Source of the DNA: Closterium sp. Naga37s-1
Taxonomy: Eukaryota > Streptophyta > Zygnematophyceae > Desmidiales > Closteriaceae
Length of the DNA: 64,000 nt
Direction of reading: 5' to 3'
Assembly (NCBI GenBank): GCA_947471745.1
Contig: CANJKZ010000929.1
Location: 434,001 to 498,000 of the forward strand
A program made the position numbers and the translations under genes. Positions 43,138-55,591 of this stretch are shown here, piece after piece. A model generated the notes under the pieces. That model had not been told where the DNA came from and did not search any database. It saw nothing but the letters and a program-made list of their open reading frames with translations. Every line of letters begins with the position of its first letter. Positions within the stretch are counted from its first letter, which is position 1.

Positions 43138-46100
43138 TCAAGAAGTGAGCAAGTGAGGCCAAGTAGGCACAAGACCTAGCAAAGTACAAAAGCGCTGATG
43201 ATCACAAGGCGGAAGTGCCTTGGTAAAGATATCAGCAGTGTTGGCCTCAGAGGCCACGTAAGCAAGGCGCAGCTGACCGCGCTGCTGCAGCTCACGAGCA
43301 AGGAAGTAGCGAAGAGCAATGTGCTTCGTTCTGTGCTCCAGTCTGTGCTCCCGACACAAGGCCAGCATGGCCTTGTTGTCTACGTACAGAACTGGAGGAG
43401 AACGAGGCGGCTCTCCTAGGTCAGTCAGCAGGTAGGTGAGCCAGCGTAGCTCCTGTGCAGCCATGGCCCCCGCGTAGATCTCAGCCTCACAGCTGGAGCC
43501 GAGAACAGAAGACGAGCGGGTAGACCGCCACGAAACAGAGCCGGAGCCAAGGCTGAAGGTGTAACCCTGTGACGACCGCTGCGTAGCCTGGTCGTCAACC
43601 CAAGAAGCGTCTGCGTGACCTGTGAGGACCACTGGACGTCGCCCTCCAAGCACTAGCCCCATGCCCGACGTACTGCACAAGTAGTGCAACACCCTCTTCG
43701 CTGCAGCCATGTGCTCTGGTCGGTGCCTCCCAGGAGCAACATAGCGTGCCAAGATGCTAAGAGGGTATGCTAGGTCAGGTCGTGTGCAGGTCATCAGGTA
43801 CATGAGGCAGCCAACAAGCTCTGGGTACGGGCCACTCGGCTCTACGGACTCATCCGAAGGCAGAGCTGAGAGCGAATGGCGAGTAGACAGAGGAGTGGCC
43901 TGAGGCGAGGAGTACGTGAAGTCGAAGCGCTGAAGGACCTGCTGCACCATGTGTGACTGAGTCAGGGTAATGGTGCGCTGTGCTCTGTCCCGGGTGATCT
44001 GCAAGCCAAGGTAGCTGCGCAGTTCACCCAGGTCTGTGCACGTGTGTCTCTTCTGCAGCTCGGACTTCACGTGGGCGAGTCCAGTAGTGTCAGCAGTGGC
44101 AAAGACCAAGTCGTCGACGTACACGAGGATGTAGAACGGCGGCAGAGAGGTGTCAGTGCGCAGAAACTGCGACGGGTCGGCAGTAGAAGGGGCAAACCCA
44201 AGAGCCGCAAGTGTAGTCCTCAGTGTGTCGTGCCACTCACGGGGCGCCTGGCGGAGGCCGTAGACTGGCCGCCGGAGGCTCCACTGGGTACCAGGAGGAA
44301 ACGACCCAGTGAAGCCAGGTGGGCGGCGCAGCCAGATCTCCTCGTGCAGGCTGCCCTGCAAGAAAGATGTGCTGAAGTCAAGAGAGTGAAGCTCGTAGTC
44401 ACGCTGAGCGGCTATGTGCAGCAGCACCCGAAGAGTGGTCATCTTCGGGGTGGGGGAGAAGGTCTGAAAGTAGTCAACTCCCTGCCGCTGACTGAAGCCT
44501 CGAGCCACGTAACGCGCCTTGAAGACAGGCGGAGAACCCGGCGGCCGCTTCACCCTGAAAATCCACATGCCACTGACGATGTTCGCCCCAGGTGGGGGAA
44601 CCTCGTCGACGTAGGTGCCTGTGGACTTCCAAGAAGCCATCTCTGCGTCCATGGCTGACTACCACTGTGAGGAGTAGGGACCCTTGATCGCCTCAGCGTA
44701 CGATCGAGGAGTCGGGATGTCTGGTGCATCCGGGTCTCCCTCAGGGGCAATCAGCGTGGACACGAGATGAGGCAAAGCAGCAGCAAAACACTGGAACTCC
44801 TCCTGCCTGTCCTCAAGGACGTCCGTGCTAAGAGCACACTCACCCCCGACGGACGGAGGACAGACAGACTCAGACTCAGCAACGAGACTAGCGGCGTAGT
44901 CTAGACGACAGCGAGCAGCAAAGTCGACAAGCTCAGCAACTAAGGCAGACGCAGCAGAGGACTCAAAAGAAGGGTCAGTGACAACAGTAGCCAGGAGACG
45001 CGTGACAGTAGGACTGGCAGCACGAAGAGAGTCAGACTCAGGGTCAGCAAGAGTAGGAAGAGAGGACTCTGGAGGAGACGGCAACGGGACACGCAGAGGA
45101 GCAGTGGAAGGACGCAGTGCCATCTGGTGTGTGCCGGGGACCGCAGGAGGACGCGGACACGGAGCACGACCACTAGTGCGAGCAGTACAAACAGGCGATG
45201 TAGGACGAGACGCAGGCTCACGACGCTCAGCAAGACCTCCAGTAGGACCAGTGTAGGGAGAAGGAGCAGGCAGGGGGGAGGCGGGTTGTAACTGTGACCG
45301 CGACTGGACAGGCTGTGGACACGCTAAGGGAGGAGCAGGACTAGTAGAGGGCGGGAGACCAAGAACCTGCTCAAGGAGCGGAACGAAGTACGGCCTCGGC
45401 CGCGCAGCGCCTCCAGAACCAGCAGGGACAGCACCAGTACCCCCAGCGGCAGCACCAGCGCCAGCAGCACCTCCAGCTCCAACAGCGCCAACTCCAGCAC
45501 CCTCAGAAGCACCAGCGCCAGCAGAACCACCAGCGCCAACACCCCCAGCAGCTCCAGCTCCAGTAGCTCCAGTAGCACCTCCAGCAGGACTCCCAGTCCC
45601 AGCAGCTCCAGAACCGCTAGGACGAGCACCTCCAGGACCAGGAGCAACAGTAGTGCCTCCAGCTCCAGCAGCATGGCTCCAGCGCCGAGCAAACCACTCG
45701 CGCAGCTCCTGCGGAGAGAGTAGCTCCCGCCTCGACGAAGCACCGCCAGAGGCCACACGAGTAGACCCAGCACCCCCAGGCTCCGCACCCCCAGGCTCAG
45801 CACCCCCAGGCTCCGCACCCCCAGGCTCAGCACCCCCAGGCTCCGCACCCCCAGGCTCAGCACCCCCAAACGCAGCACCTCCAGGCTCAGCACCCCCAGA
45901 CTCAGCACCCCCAGGCTCAGCACCCCGAGACTCAGCACCCCCAGGCTCCGCACCCCCAGACCCGGCACCCGCAGGCGCAGCGCCCCTAGCAGCACCAGAG
46001 TCAACAGCTACCTCGACAGGCTCAACTGCGTCTACCTGGGACACACCTGACGGGGCAGGACCCTGAGGGGGGAGGGGGTCTACCGGGGGAGGACCTGGCG

Positions 46101-49020
46101 CAAGGAAGAGCGGCGGCGGGGGGAGGGGCGCAGTGCGGTAGGGGAAGAGACGGTAGTAAGGCACCGACTCGTCAAAGGTGACGTCCTGGGAGGACAGAAC
46201 ATGGCGCGAGGTGGGGTGGTAGAACTGCCAACCAGGCGCGTCAGGGGGGAAGCCAAGGAAGACGCAGGGAACAGCACGGGGGGACAGCTTGTCCGCAGAC
46301 AAGTCGCGGACAAACGCCCGAGATCCCTAGACCCGAAACGCAGACGCATCGCCAACCTTCCCCGTCCACCGCAAGGTGGGGGAGGTCTCTGGCAAGGAGA
46401 CCCGGGGCTGAAGGTTGAGCTGATGCGCCGCGTACTGAACCGCAAACGGCCACAGAAAATGGGGAGCAGCCGCATGGATCATGGACGTACGAGCGACGTC
46501 CATGACCATGCCAATGCGGCGCTCAGCAATCCCATTTTGCTGTGGAGAGGCCGGAAGCGTGAAGGTCTGGCGGATGCCCTGTGCACGACAGAAGGCTCCC
46601 AGACGGGCAGAGGAAAACTCCCGGCCTCTGTCAGAATGCAGACGCAGAACAGGAAAATCCGAGCCGAAACTCTCTCTGAGCTGGAGACGAGCTGCGCGGA
46701 TCCAGTCGATCAACACCTCAGTGACGTCACCCTTGCTGCGCAAGGGGAACACCGTGGTGTAACGCGAGTAGTCGTCAACCACCAACAGGAAGTAACGCTC
46801 GTGACCCTGGCCACGGACACGGGCGGGGCCCCACACGTCCATGTGAAGAGTCTGCAGGGGAGCCTCTGTCGGAGGAAACTCGGAGGAGTGAGGAGCGGCG
46901 CGCTGCCGCCCCTCGACGCAGGGGACGCAGGTAGGGGCCGGCCCCGGAGGTAGGGGAGGGAGGGACCGGGGGAGACCAGAGACAAGGACACGGGAGGCCA
47001 TGCCTCGGAGACGAGGCAGGGAGGGGTGACCAAGGCGGTGGTGCCAGAGGAGAGTCTGGTGGGACAGGAGACGACACGAGCAGGGCGCAGACTCAGGACC
47101 AGACCTGGACGCTGCAGCAAACACCTGACTCGACGCAGCTACCTGACCAGACGCAGTAACAGGAGGAGACTCAGTGGTCAGTGTGTACAGGCTCGACCCC
47201 GGCTGACGGGTAAACGTGGCCAAGTGTCGGCCCGTCCGAGCACACGTACAGTGGGTCACCCGCTGACTCGCAGGTGTGAACTGGTCAACTCCCCGATCCT
47301 GTAGATCAGCTCCACTCACCAAGTTCGTAGAGAACGAGGGGAGGTAGAGACCTGACAGGGTGCCAGAGGGGGCTGCCGGACACGGTAAGACAGTGGAGAA
47401 GCTAGCAAGGACAGGACCCCCAGAGGGGTCAGCCAGGGAGACCGCAACCGGCCGACTAAGCGGCGTAAGCGTGGTGCGGTCTCGAAAGAAGGAGCGGGAA
47501 GCACCCGAGTCAAGGGTGAAGGTGTGCAAGGCCTGAGCCGACGTGGTACCTGAGAGAGCAGACTCACCAGCACCTGGGGCAGCAGACGCACTAGCACCTG
47601 GAGCAGCAGCCTCACCAGCACCTAGAGCAGCAGCCTCAATGCCCAGGTCAGGCGGAACACACAGGTAACAGTCACCCTCATCACTAGTAGACACAGCATA
47701 CATGGCAGCAAGAATAGCATCATAGTCAAGATCAAAGATAGCTACCCCCGCCCTAGACAGCTCTCCCCAGCGAGGGATCTCAGTGGCGTCAGGGAACTGA
47801 TGATGCCAAGCGTCCGTCAGGCGGCCGAAGCAGCGCTGGGTGGAGTGCGTGCCCCCGCACTGCTCACCAGCGCGGTCGCCTGTACGGAGGACGTAGGTGC
47901 AGGGACCAGTACCCCCACCCCGCTGACGCCCAGCGTACCACTCACGAAGCTGCTGAGGGGACAGGGTCTCACGACCGCGCTGCTGCTGCTGGCGCGGACC
48001 ACCACCGGAGCCACTCCTCTGCGCAGAGCCGCGACCAGCTCCACCGCCACCTCCGCCGCCTCCGCCACCTCCGCCGCCTCCGCCACCACCTCCGCCACCA
48101 CCGCCGCCTCCTCCGCCTCCACTGCTGCCACCGACACTTCCACCCCCGCCACCACTCCCACCACCACCCCCACCCCCTCCACTGCCTCCACCACCACCTC
48201 CACCGCCCCCACTGGCCCCCCCAGCGCCCTTGCCCCCCTTGCCCTTGCCGGTGCGGCGCTTCCCGCTAGGGGCAGACGCAGCGCCGACCGACTCGAAGCC
48301 AACGAGGTCGGCCGCAGCAGCAGAAGCAACAGAGGGCAAGAGGGGGGAGGGAGAACACCCCTCAAAGACGGGGGTGCGAGGGTCACCACGAGAGGCTCCT
48401 ACAGCAACTATGCTCTTCTCTGCTGCTAGGAGGCGCTCCTCGAGGAGGTCAACGGTGAGTGTGGTGGGGCAAACTGAGAGGAAGTGGTCCCTGACTAAGC
48501 GAAGGGAGTCAGGGAGCCGGGTGACTATGTAGTAGAGGGTGATGTACATGGGGGGGGGGTTCTTGGCACAGAAATTAGCAGGAAGTGCAGCGCGGTAGCG
48601 AGTGTCACTAGTGCGAAGGTGCGTAATGAGGTCAGCGATTTTGGGAAAGGCAGCAAGGTCAGGGAACAGGTACGGCAGCATGAGGCGGCTAAGCGCAGCA
48701 GTGGCAGGGGAAGAGTAGCGTGCAACTACAGCGTCGTACAAGGTCTTAGCACTCTTGTACTGGCTAAAGTGCGCACGCTCAGTGGTCGGTAAGTGGCGAC
48801 GCATAGCAAGACGTGCAGCAGCATCGCGCGTGGCCCACTGTGAGCGAACAGTGCTGTCAGCAGTAGCAGGCGGGGCAGGAGAGACACCAGAGGTGAGATC
48901 AAACAGGGAGAGTCCGTCTGCCCTATCGCACTGTAAGAACAGCTGGAGGTCATCGACCCAGACCTCAAAGTCAACAGCACGACCCTTAGTATCAAAGGTA
49001 AGGACACTGGGGGTAGCCAT
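43138..49020 (-). pseudogene. Element 5 gag-pol, two amber codons
   Basis: One frame from the ATG at 49020 to the end at 43138, interrupted by TAG at 46329-46327 (Trp of FRVWGSRAF) and TAG at 44661-44659 (Gln of SQWQSAMDAEM). The 10-C run is of normal length. Gag N-terminus, polyglycine, Cys/His cluster, protease LDSGAS, integrase HHCC and MDVWGP, RT YVDD and RNase H are present; the integrase site reads HSDRGREF, keeping the Asp and Glu but changing a Gly. The TAG at the linker Trp is shared with elements 1 and 6. Confidence 0.94.
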
Positions 49021-49863
49021 GACTGCAGTGGTCTAGCAGGGAGTGAGCTCACCAGTCCAAGGAAGTAGGGCCGGGGCGCGCCGGAAGGAACAGTGGCGGC
49101 TCGGCGGCAGGGCGGCTCGGCGGCTCGGCTGCTCGGCGGCTCGGCGGCTCGGCTGTCGGGCGCCTCGGCTGCTGGGCTGCTGGCGGCGTTGAAGGGGCCG
49201 GTAGAAGCGGCGACGGGGCCGTGAAGAGCGGCGACGGGGCCGCTAGGGGCGGCGACGGGGCCGAGAAGAGCGGCGACGGGGCCGCTAGGGGCGGCTGCGG
49301 GGCCGCTAGGGTCGGCGACGGGGCCGGTAGGGCGGCGACGGGTCCGCTAGGGTCGGCGACGGGGCCGGTAGGGCGGCGACGGGGCCGCTAGGGTCGGCGA
49401 CGGGGCCGGTAGGGCGGCGACGGGGCCGGTAAGGGCGGCGAGGTGGCCGCGAAGGGCGGCGACGGGGCCTCCAGGGGCGGCGACGGGGCCGCTAGGGGCG
49501 GCGACCGGGTCGTAGAGGGGCCGTAAGGGGCCTAGAGGAGGCGACGACGGGGCCGCAAGGGGCGGCGACGGGGCCGCGAAGGGGCTGCGAGGGGCCTGGA
49601 GAGGCGGCGACGGGGCCTAGAGAGGCGGCGACGGGGCCGCAAAGGGGCCGCGAGGGGCCTAGAGGGGCGGCGACGGGGCCGCTAGGGGCGACAACGGGGC
49701 CGCAAAAGGGGCCGCTAGGGGCCTGAGGAGGGCGCGACGGGCCGCTAAGGGCTAGGGACGCGACGGGAGGGAGGGCACACGGGGCGCGACTCGGGCAGGA
49801 GAGAAGCGCGCTCCAAGCAGGAAAACAATTTCAGTGGTGGGCCCTTAGGAAGCGTTCCCACTA
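49021..49863 (-). repeat. GC-rich tandem-repeat leader of element 5
   Basis: Plus-strand ggcggcgacggggccgctagg and gtcggcgacggggccggtagg units through most of 49200-49740. It closely resembles the leader of element 3 in reverse. Confidence 0.82.
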
Positions 49864-49882
49864 GGGAACCTGCTCTATACCA
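49864..49882 (-). other. Primer-binding site of element 5
   Basis: Minus-strand TGGTATAGAGCAGGTTCC, the same form as in elements 3 and 4. Confidence 0.75.
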
Positions 49883-50007
49883 TGTGAGAAATGAGGAATG
49901 ATTGCATTGAGCAGCATGAGGAGTACAAGTAGGAAACCCTAAAGTGTTGTACCCCATATGAGCTACCCCACTACAGCCTACACAGACTATAGCATATAAG
50001 TTTGACA
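49883..50007 (-). repeat. 5' LTR of element 5 (125 bp)
   Basis: Identical to 42815-42939; followed by GTGTC. Confidence 0.95.
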
Positions 50008-50012
50008 GTGTC

Positions 50013-50056
50013 TACCCCACTATAGCCTAGACAAGCTATATGATATGAGTTTGACA
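50013..50056 (-). repeat. 3' LTR of element 6, proximal piece
   Basis: The remaining 44 bases of the split LTR, ending GAGTTTGACA next to the polypurine tract. Together with 42734-42814 it makes 125 bases. Confidence 0.93.
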
Positions 50057-50253
50057 CACCCCCATAGGCAAAGTGGGGGAGAACAAGAGGTCACAAGACC
50101 AGTCAAGCAAAGCAAAGCAAGCTCACGGTGGATCACAACGTCACCACACAATCCGAGCACAAGAGCAAGGCCACAAGGCCAGTTCACATGCAAGATCATA
50201 TATAAAGGTAAACAGGCAAGTGCAGGTATAGAAAGATCACAGTACAAGCAAGG

Positions 50254-53200
50254 TCAAGAAGTGAGCAAGTGAGGCCAAGTAGGCACAAGACCTAGCATCG
50301 TACAGAAGCGCTGATGATCACCAGGCGGAAGTGCCTTGGTAAAGATATCAGCAGTGTTGGCCTCAGAGGCCACGTAAGCAAGGCGCAGCTGACCACGCTG
50401 CTGCAGCTCACGAGCAAGGAAGTAGCGAAGAGCAATGTGCTTCGTTCTGTGCTCCAGTCTGTGCTCCCGACACAAGGCCAGCATGGCCTTGTTGTCTACG
50501 TACAGAACTGGAGGAGAACGAGGCGGCTCTCCTAGGTCAGTCAGCAGGTAGGTGAGCCAGCGCAGCTCCTCTGCAGCCATGGCTCCCGCGTAGATCTCAG
50601 CCTCACAGCTGGAGCCGAGAACAGAAGACGAGCGGGTAGACCGCCACGAAACAGAGCCGGAACCAAGGCTGAAGATGTAACCCTGTGACGACCGCTGCGT
50701 AGCCTGGTCGTCAGCCCAAGAAGCGTCTGCGTGACCTGTGAGGACCACTGGACGTCGCCCTCCAAGCACTAGCCCCATGCCCGACGTACTGCACAAGTAG
50801 CGCAACACCCTCTTGGCTGCAGCCATGTGCTCTGGTCGGTGTCTCCCAGGAGCAACATAGCGTGCCAAGATGCTAAGAGGGTATGCAAGGTCAGGTCGTG
50901 TGCAGGTCATCAGGTACATGAGGCAGCCAACAAGCTCTGGGTACGGGCCACTCGGCTCTACGGACTCATCCGAAGGCAGAGCTGAGAGCGAGTGGCGAGT
51001 AGACAGAGGAGTGGCCTGAGGCGAGGAGTACGTGAAGTCGAAGCGCTGAAGGACCTGCTGCACCATGTGTGACTGAGTCAGGGTAATGGTGCGCTGTGCT
51101 CTGTCCCGGGTGATCTGCAAGCCAAGGTAGCTGCGCAGTTCACCCAGGTCTGTGCACGTGTGTCTATTCTGCAGCTCGGACTTCACGTGGGCGAGTCCAG
51201 CAGTGTCAGCAGTGGCAAAGACCAAGTCGTCGACGTACACGAGGATGTAGAACGGCGGCAAAGAGGTGTCGGTGCGCAGAAACAGCGACGTGTCGGCTGT
51301 AGAAGGAGCAAACCCAAGAGCCGCAAGTAAAGTCCTCAGTGTGTCGTGCCACTCACGGGGCGCCTGGCGGAGACCGTAGACTGGCCGCCGGAGGCTCCAC
51401 TGGGTACCAGGGGGAAACGACCCAGTGAAGCCAGGTGGGCGGCGCAGCCAGATCTCCTCGTGCAGGCTGCCCTGCAGGAAAGCTGTGCTGAAGTCAAGAG
51501 AGTGAAGCTCGTAGTCGCGCTGAGCGGCTATGTGCAGCAGCACCCAAAGAGTGGTCATCTTCGGGGTGGGAGAGAAGGTCTGAAAGTAGTCAACTCCCTG
51601 CCGCTGACTGAAGCCTCGAGCCACGTAACGCGCCTTGAAGACAGGCGGAGAACCCGGCGGCCGCTTCACCCTGAAAATCCACATGCCACTGACGATGTTC
51701 GCCCCAGGTGGGGGAACCTCGTCGACGTAGGTGCCTGTGGACTTCCAGGAAGCCATCTCTGCGTCCATGGCTGACTGGATCCGCCATCGATCGCCTCAGC
51801 GTACGATCGAGGAGTCGGGATGTCTGGTGCATCCGGGTCTCCCTCAGGGGCAATCAGCGTGGACACGAGATGAGGCAAAGCAGCAGCAAAACACTGGAAC
51901 TCCTCCTGCCTGTCCTCAAGGACGTCCGTGCTAAGAGCACACTCACCCCCGATGGAGGGAGGACAGACAGACTCAGACTCAGCAACAAGACTAGTAGCGA
52001 AGTCCAGACGACAGCGAGCAGCAAAGTCGACAAGCTCAGCAACTAGGGCCGACGCAGCAGTGGACTCAAAGGAAGGGTCAGTGACAACAGTAGCCAGGAG
52101 ACGCGTGACAGTAGGACTGGCAGTACGAAGAGAGTCAGACTCCGGGTCAGCAAGAACAGGAAGAGAGGACTCTGGAGGAGACGGCAACGGGACACGCAGA
52201 GGAGCAGTGGAAGGACGCAGTGCCATCTGGTGTGTGCCGGGGACCGCAGGAGGACGCGGACGCGGAGCACGACCACTAGTGCGAGCAGTACGAACAGGCG
52301 ACGTAGGACGAGACGCAGGCTCACGACGCTCAGCAAGACCTCCAGTAGGACCAGTGTAGGGAGAAGGAGCAGGCAGGGGGGAGGCGGGCTGTAACTGTGA
52401 CCGCGACTGGACAGGCTGTGGACACGCTAAGGGAGGAGCAGGACCAGTAGAGTGCGGGAGACCAAGAACCTGCTCAAGGAGCGGAACGAAGTACGGCCTC
52501 GGCCGCGCAGCGCCTCCAGAACCAGCAGGGACAGCGCCAGTACCCCCAGCGGCAGCACCAGCGCCAGCAGCACCTCCAGCTCCAACAGCGCCAACTCCAG
52601 CACCCTCAGAAGCACCAGCGCCAGCAGAACCACCAGCGCCAACACCCCCAGCAGCTCCAGCTCCAGTAGCTCCAGTAGCACCTCCAGCAGGACTCCCAGT
52701 CCCAGCAGCTCCAGAACCGCCAGGACGAGCACCTCCAGGACCAGGAGCAACAGTAGTGCCTCCAGCTCCAGCAGCACGGCTCCAGCGCCGAGCAAACCAC
52801 TCGCGCAGCTCCTGCGGAGAGAGTAGCTCCCGCCTCGACGAAGCACCGCCAGAGGCCACACGAGTAGACCCAGCACCCCCAGGCTCCGCACCCCCAGGCT
52901 CAGCACCCCCAGACGCAGCACCTCCAGGCTCAGCACCCCCAGACTCAGCACCCCCAGGCTCAGCACCCCGAGACTCAGCACCCCCAGGCTCCGCACCCCC
53001 AGACCCGGCACCCGCAGGCGCAGCGCCCCTAGCAGCACCAGAGTCAACAGCTACCTCGACAGGCTCAACTGCGTCTACCTGGGACACACCTGACGGGGCA
53101 GGACCCTGAGGGGGGAGGGGGTCTACCGGGGGAGGACCTGGCGCAAGGAAGAGCGGCGGCGGGGGGAGGGGCGCAGTGCGGTAGGGGAAGAGACGGTAGT

Positions 53201-55591
53201 AAGGCACCGACTCGTCGAAGGTGAATCCTGGGAGGACAGAACACGGCGCGAGGTGGGGTGGTAAAACTGCCAACCAGGCGCGTCAGGGGGGAAGCCAAGG
53301 AAGACGCAGGGAACAGCACGGGGGGACAGCTTATCCGCAGACAAGTCGCGGACAAACGCCCGAGATCCCTAGACCCGAAACGCAGACGCATCGCCAACCT
53401 TCCCCGTCCACCGCAAGGTGGGGGAGGTCTCTGGCAAGGAGACCAGGGGCTGAAGGTTGAGCTGATGCGCTGCGTACTGAACCGCGAACGGCCACAGAAA
53501 ATGGGGGGCAGCCGCATGGATCATGGACGTACGAGCGACGTCCATGACCATGCCAATGCGGCGCTCAGCAATCCCATTTTGCTGTGGAGAGGCCGGAAGC
53601 GTGAAGGTCTGGCGGATGCCCTGTGCACGGCAGAAGGCTCCCAGACGGGCAGAGGAAAACTCCCCGCCTCTGTCAGAGTGCAGACGCAGAACAGGAAAGT
53701 CCGAGCCGAAACTCTCTCTCAGCTGGAGACGAGCTGCGCGGATCCAGTCGATCAACACCTCAGTGACGTCACCCTTGCTGCGCAAGGGGAAGACCGTGGT
53801 GTAACGCGAGTAGTCGTCAACCACCAACAGGAAGTAACGCTCGTGACCCTGGCCACGGACGCGGGCGGGGCCCCACACGTCCATGTGAAGAGTCTGCAGC
53901 GGAGCCTCTGTCGGAGGAAACTCGGAGGAGTGAGGGGCGGCGCGCTGTCGCCCCTCGACGCAGGGGACGCAGGTAGGGGCAGGCCCCGGAGGTAGGGGAG
54001 GGAGAGACCGGGGGAGACCAGAGACAAGGACACGGGAGGCCATGCCTCGGAGGCGAGGCAGGGAGGGGTGACCAAGGCGGTGGTGCCAAAGGAGAGTCTG
54101 GTGGGACAGGAGACGACACGAGCAGGGAGCAGACTCAGGACCAGACCTGGACGCTGCAGCAAACACCTGACTCGACGCAGCTACCTGACTAGACTCAGCA
54201 ACCGGAGGAGACTCAGTAGTCAGTATGTACAGGCTCAACCCCGGCCGACGGGTAAACGTGGCCAAGTGTCGGCCCGTCCGCGCACACGTACAGTGGATCA
54301 CCCGCAGACTCGCAGGAGTGAACTGGTCAACCCCCTGATCCTGTAGATCAGCACCACTCACCAAGTTCGTAGAGAACGAGGGGAGGTAGAGACCTGACAG
54401 GATGCCAGAGGGGGCTGCTGGACAGGGTAAGACAGTGGAGAAGCGAGCAAGGACAGGACCCCCAGAGGGGTCCGCCAGGGAGACCGCAACCGGCCGACTG
54501 AGCGGCGTAAGCGTGGTGCGGTCTCGAAAGAAGGAGCGGGAAGCACCCGAGTCAAGGGTGAAGGTGTGTAAGGCCTGAGCCGACGTGGTACCTGAGAGAG
54601 CAGACTCACCAGCACCTGGGGCAGCAGACGCACTAGCACCTAGAGCAGCAGCCTCACCAGCACCTAGAGCAGCAGCCTCAATGCCCGGGTCAGGCGGAAC
54701 ACACAGGTAACAGTCACCCTCATCACTAGTAGGCAATGCATACATGGCAGTGAGGATAGCATCATAGTCAAGAGTATAGATATCTACCCGCAGCCGAAGC
54801 AGCTCCACCCAGTCGGGGAGCTCAGCCGCGTCGCCAAACTCCGTACGCCAGGCGTCACTCAGACGGGCGAAGCAGCGGGACTCTGCGTGACCAAGCGTCC
54901 CGCAAGGCTGACCAGTCCGAGCACCAGTGCGAATGACGTACGGACAGCGAGCAGTACCCCGTGACCCGTCACGCTGAGCGTACCACGCACGAAGCTGCTG
55001 GGGCGAAAGGACCGCGCGCGGACGACGCTGAAGCTGCACCTGGCCACTACAAGCAGCTGCCGAACTACTTACTCCAGAACGACTCCCACTACGGCCACCC
55101 CGACAACCCCAACTAGCGTACCACTCACGAAGCTGTTGGGGGGTGAGGGACGCACGCGGGCGACGCTGCAGCTGCACCTGGCCACTACAAGCAGCTGTGG
55201 AACTACTCACTCCAGGACGACTCCCACTACGGCCACCCCGACAACCCCAACTAGCGTACCACTCACGAAGCTGTTGGGGGGTGAGGGACTCACGCGGGCG
55301 ACGCTGCAGCTGCACCTGGCCACTACAAGCAGCTGTGGAACTACTCACTCCAGGACGACTCCCACTACGGCCACCCCGACAACCCCAACTAGCGTACCAC
55401 TCACGAAGCTGTTGGGGGGTGAGGGACTCACGCGGGCGACGCTGCAGCTGCACCTGGCCACTACAAGCAACTGTGGAACTACTCACTCCAGGACGACTCC
55501 CACTACGGCCACCCCGACAACCCCAACTAGCGTACCACTCACGAAGTTGTTGGGGGGTGAGGGACTCACGCGGGCGACGCTGGAGCTGCAT
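50254..55591 (-). pseudogene. Element 6 gag-pol (A2), amber plus two frameshifts
   Basis: Starts at a candidate ATG at 55591 with four near-identical 46-residue units (QLQRRPRESLTPQQLREWYA...) and a fifth variant. The cluster CPYVIRTGARTGQPCGTLGHAESRC, protease LDSGAS, integrase HHCC, MDVWGP, HSDRGGEF and QQNGIAERR follow. Lesions: TAG at 53371-53369 (linker Trp); a 1-bp loss near 53224 in QDVTFDES; and near 51776-51790, 22 bases of the other copies replaced by 9, which shifts frame before RT. From 51768 the RT (YVDD) and RNase H run open to 50254. The A1 gag N-terminus and polyglycine are absent. The copy cannot make an intact polyprotein. Confidence 0.92.
55030..55591 (-). repeat. 138-bp tandem repeat in gag of element 6
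   Basis: Four copies of a 138-bp (46-codon) unit containing cacgaagctgttggggggtg on the plus strand, nearly identical to each other, plus a diverged unit at the left end. The unit length is a multiple of three and the frame stays open. Elements 2 and 7 hold only two or three diverged units. Confidence 0.9.

Larger units (their letters stand above)
42815..50007 (-). mobile_element. Copia element 5 (A1 form), nested in the LTR of element 6
   Basis: Complete element of 7193 bp with LTRs 42815-42939 (3') and 49883-50007 (5') that are identical by eye, and a perfect GTGTC duplication (42810-42814, 50008-50012). Its insertion is younger than that of element 6. Confidence 0.96.
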
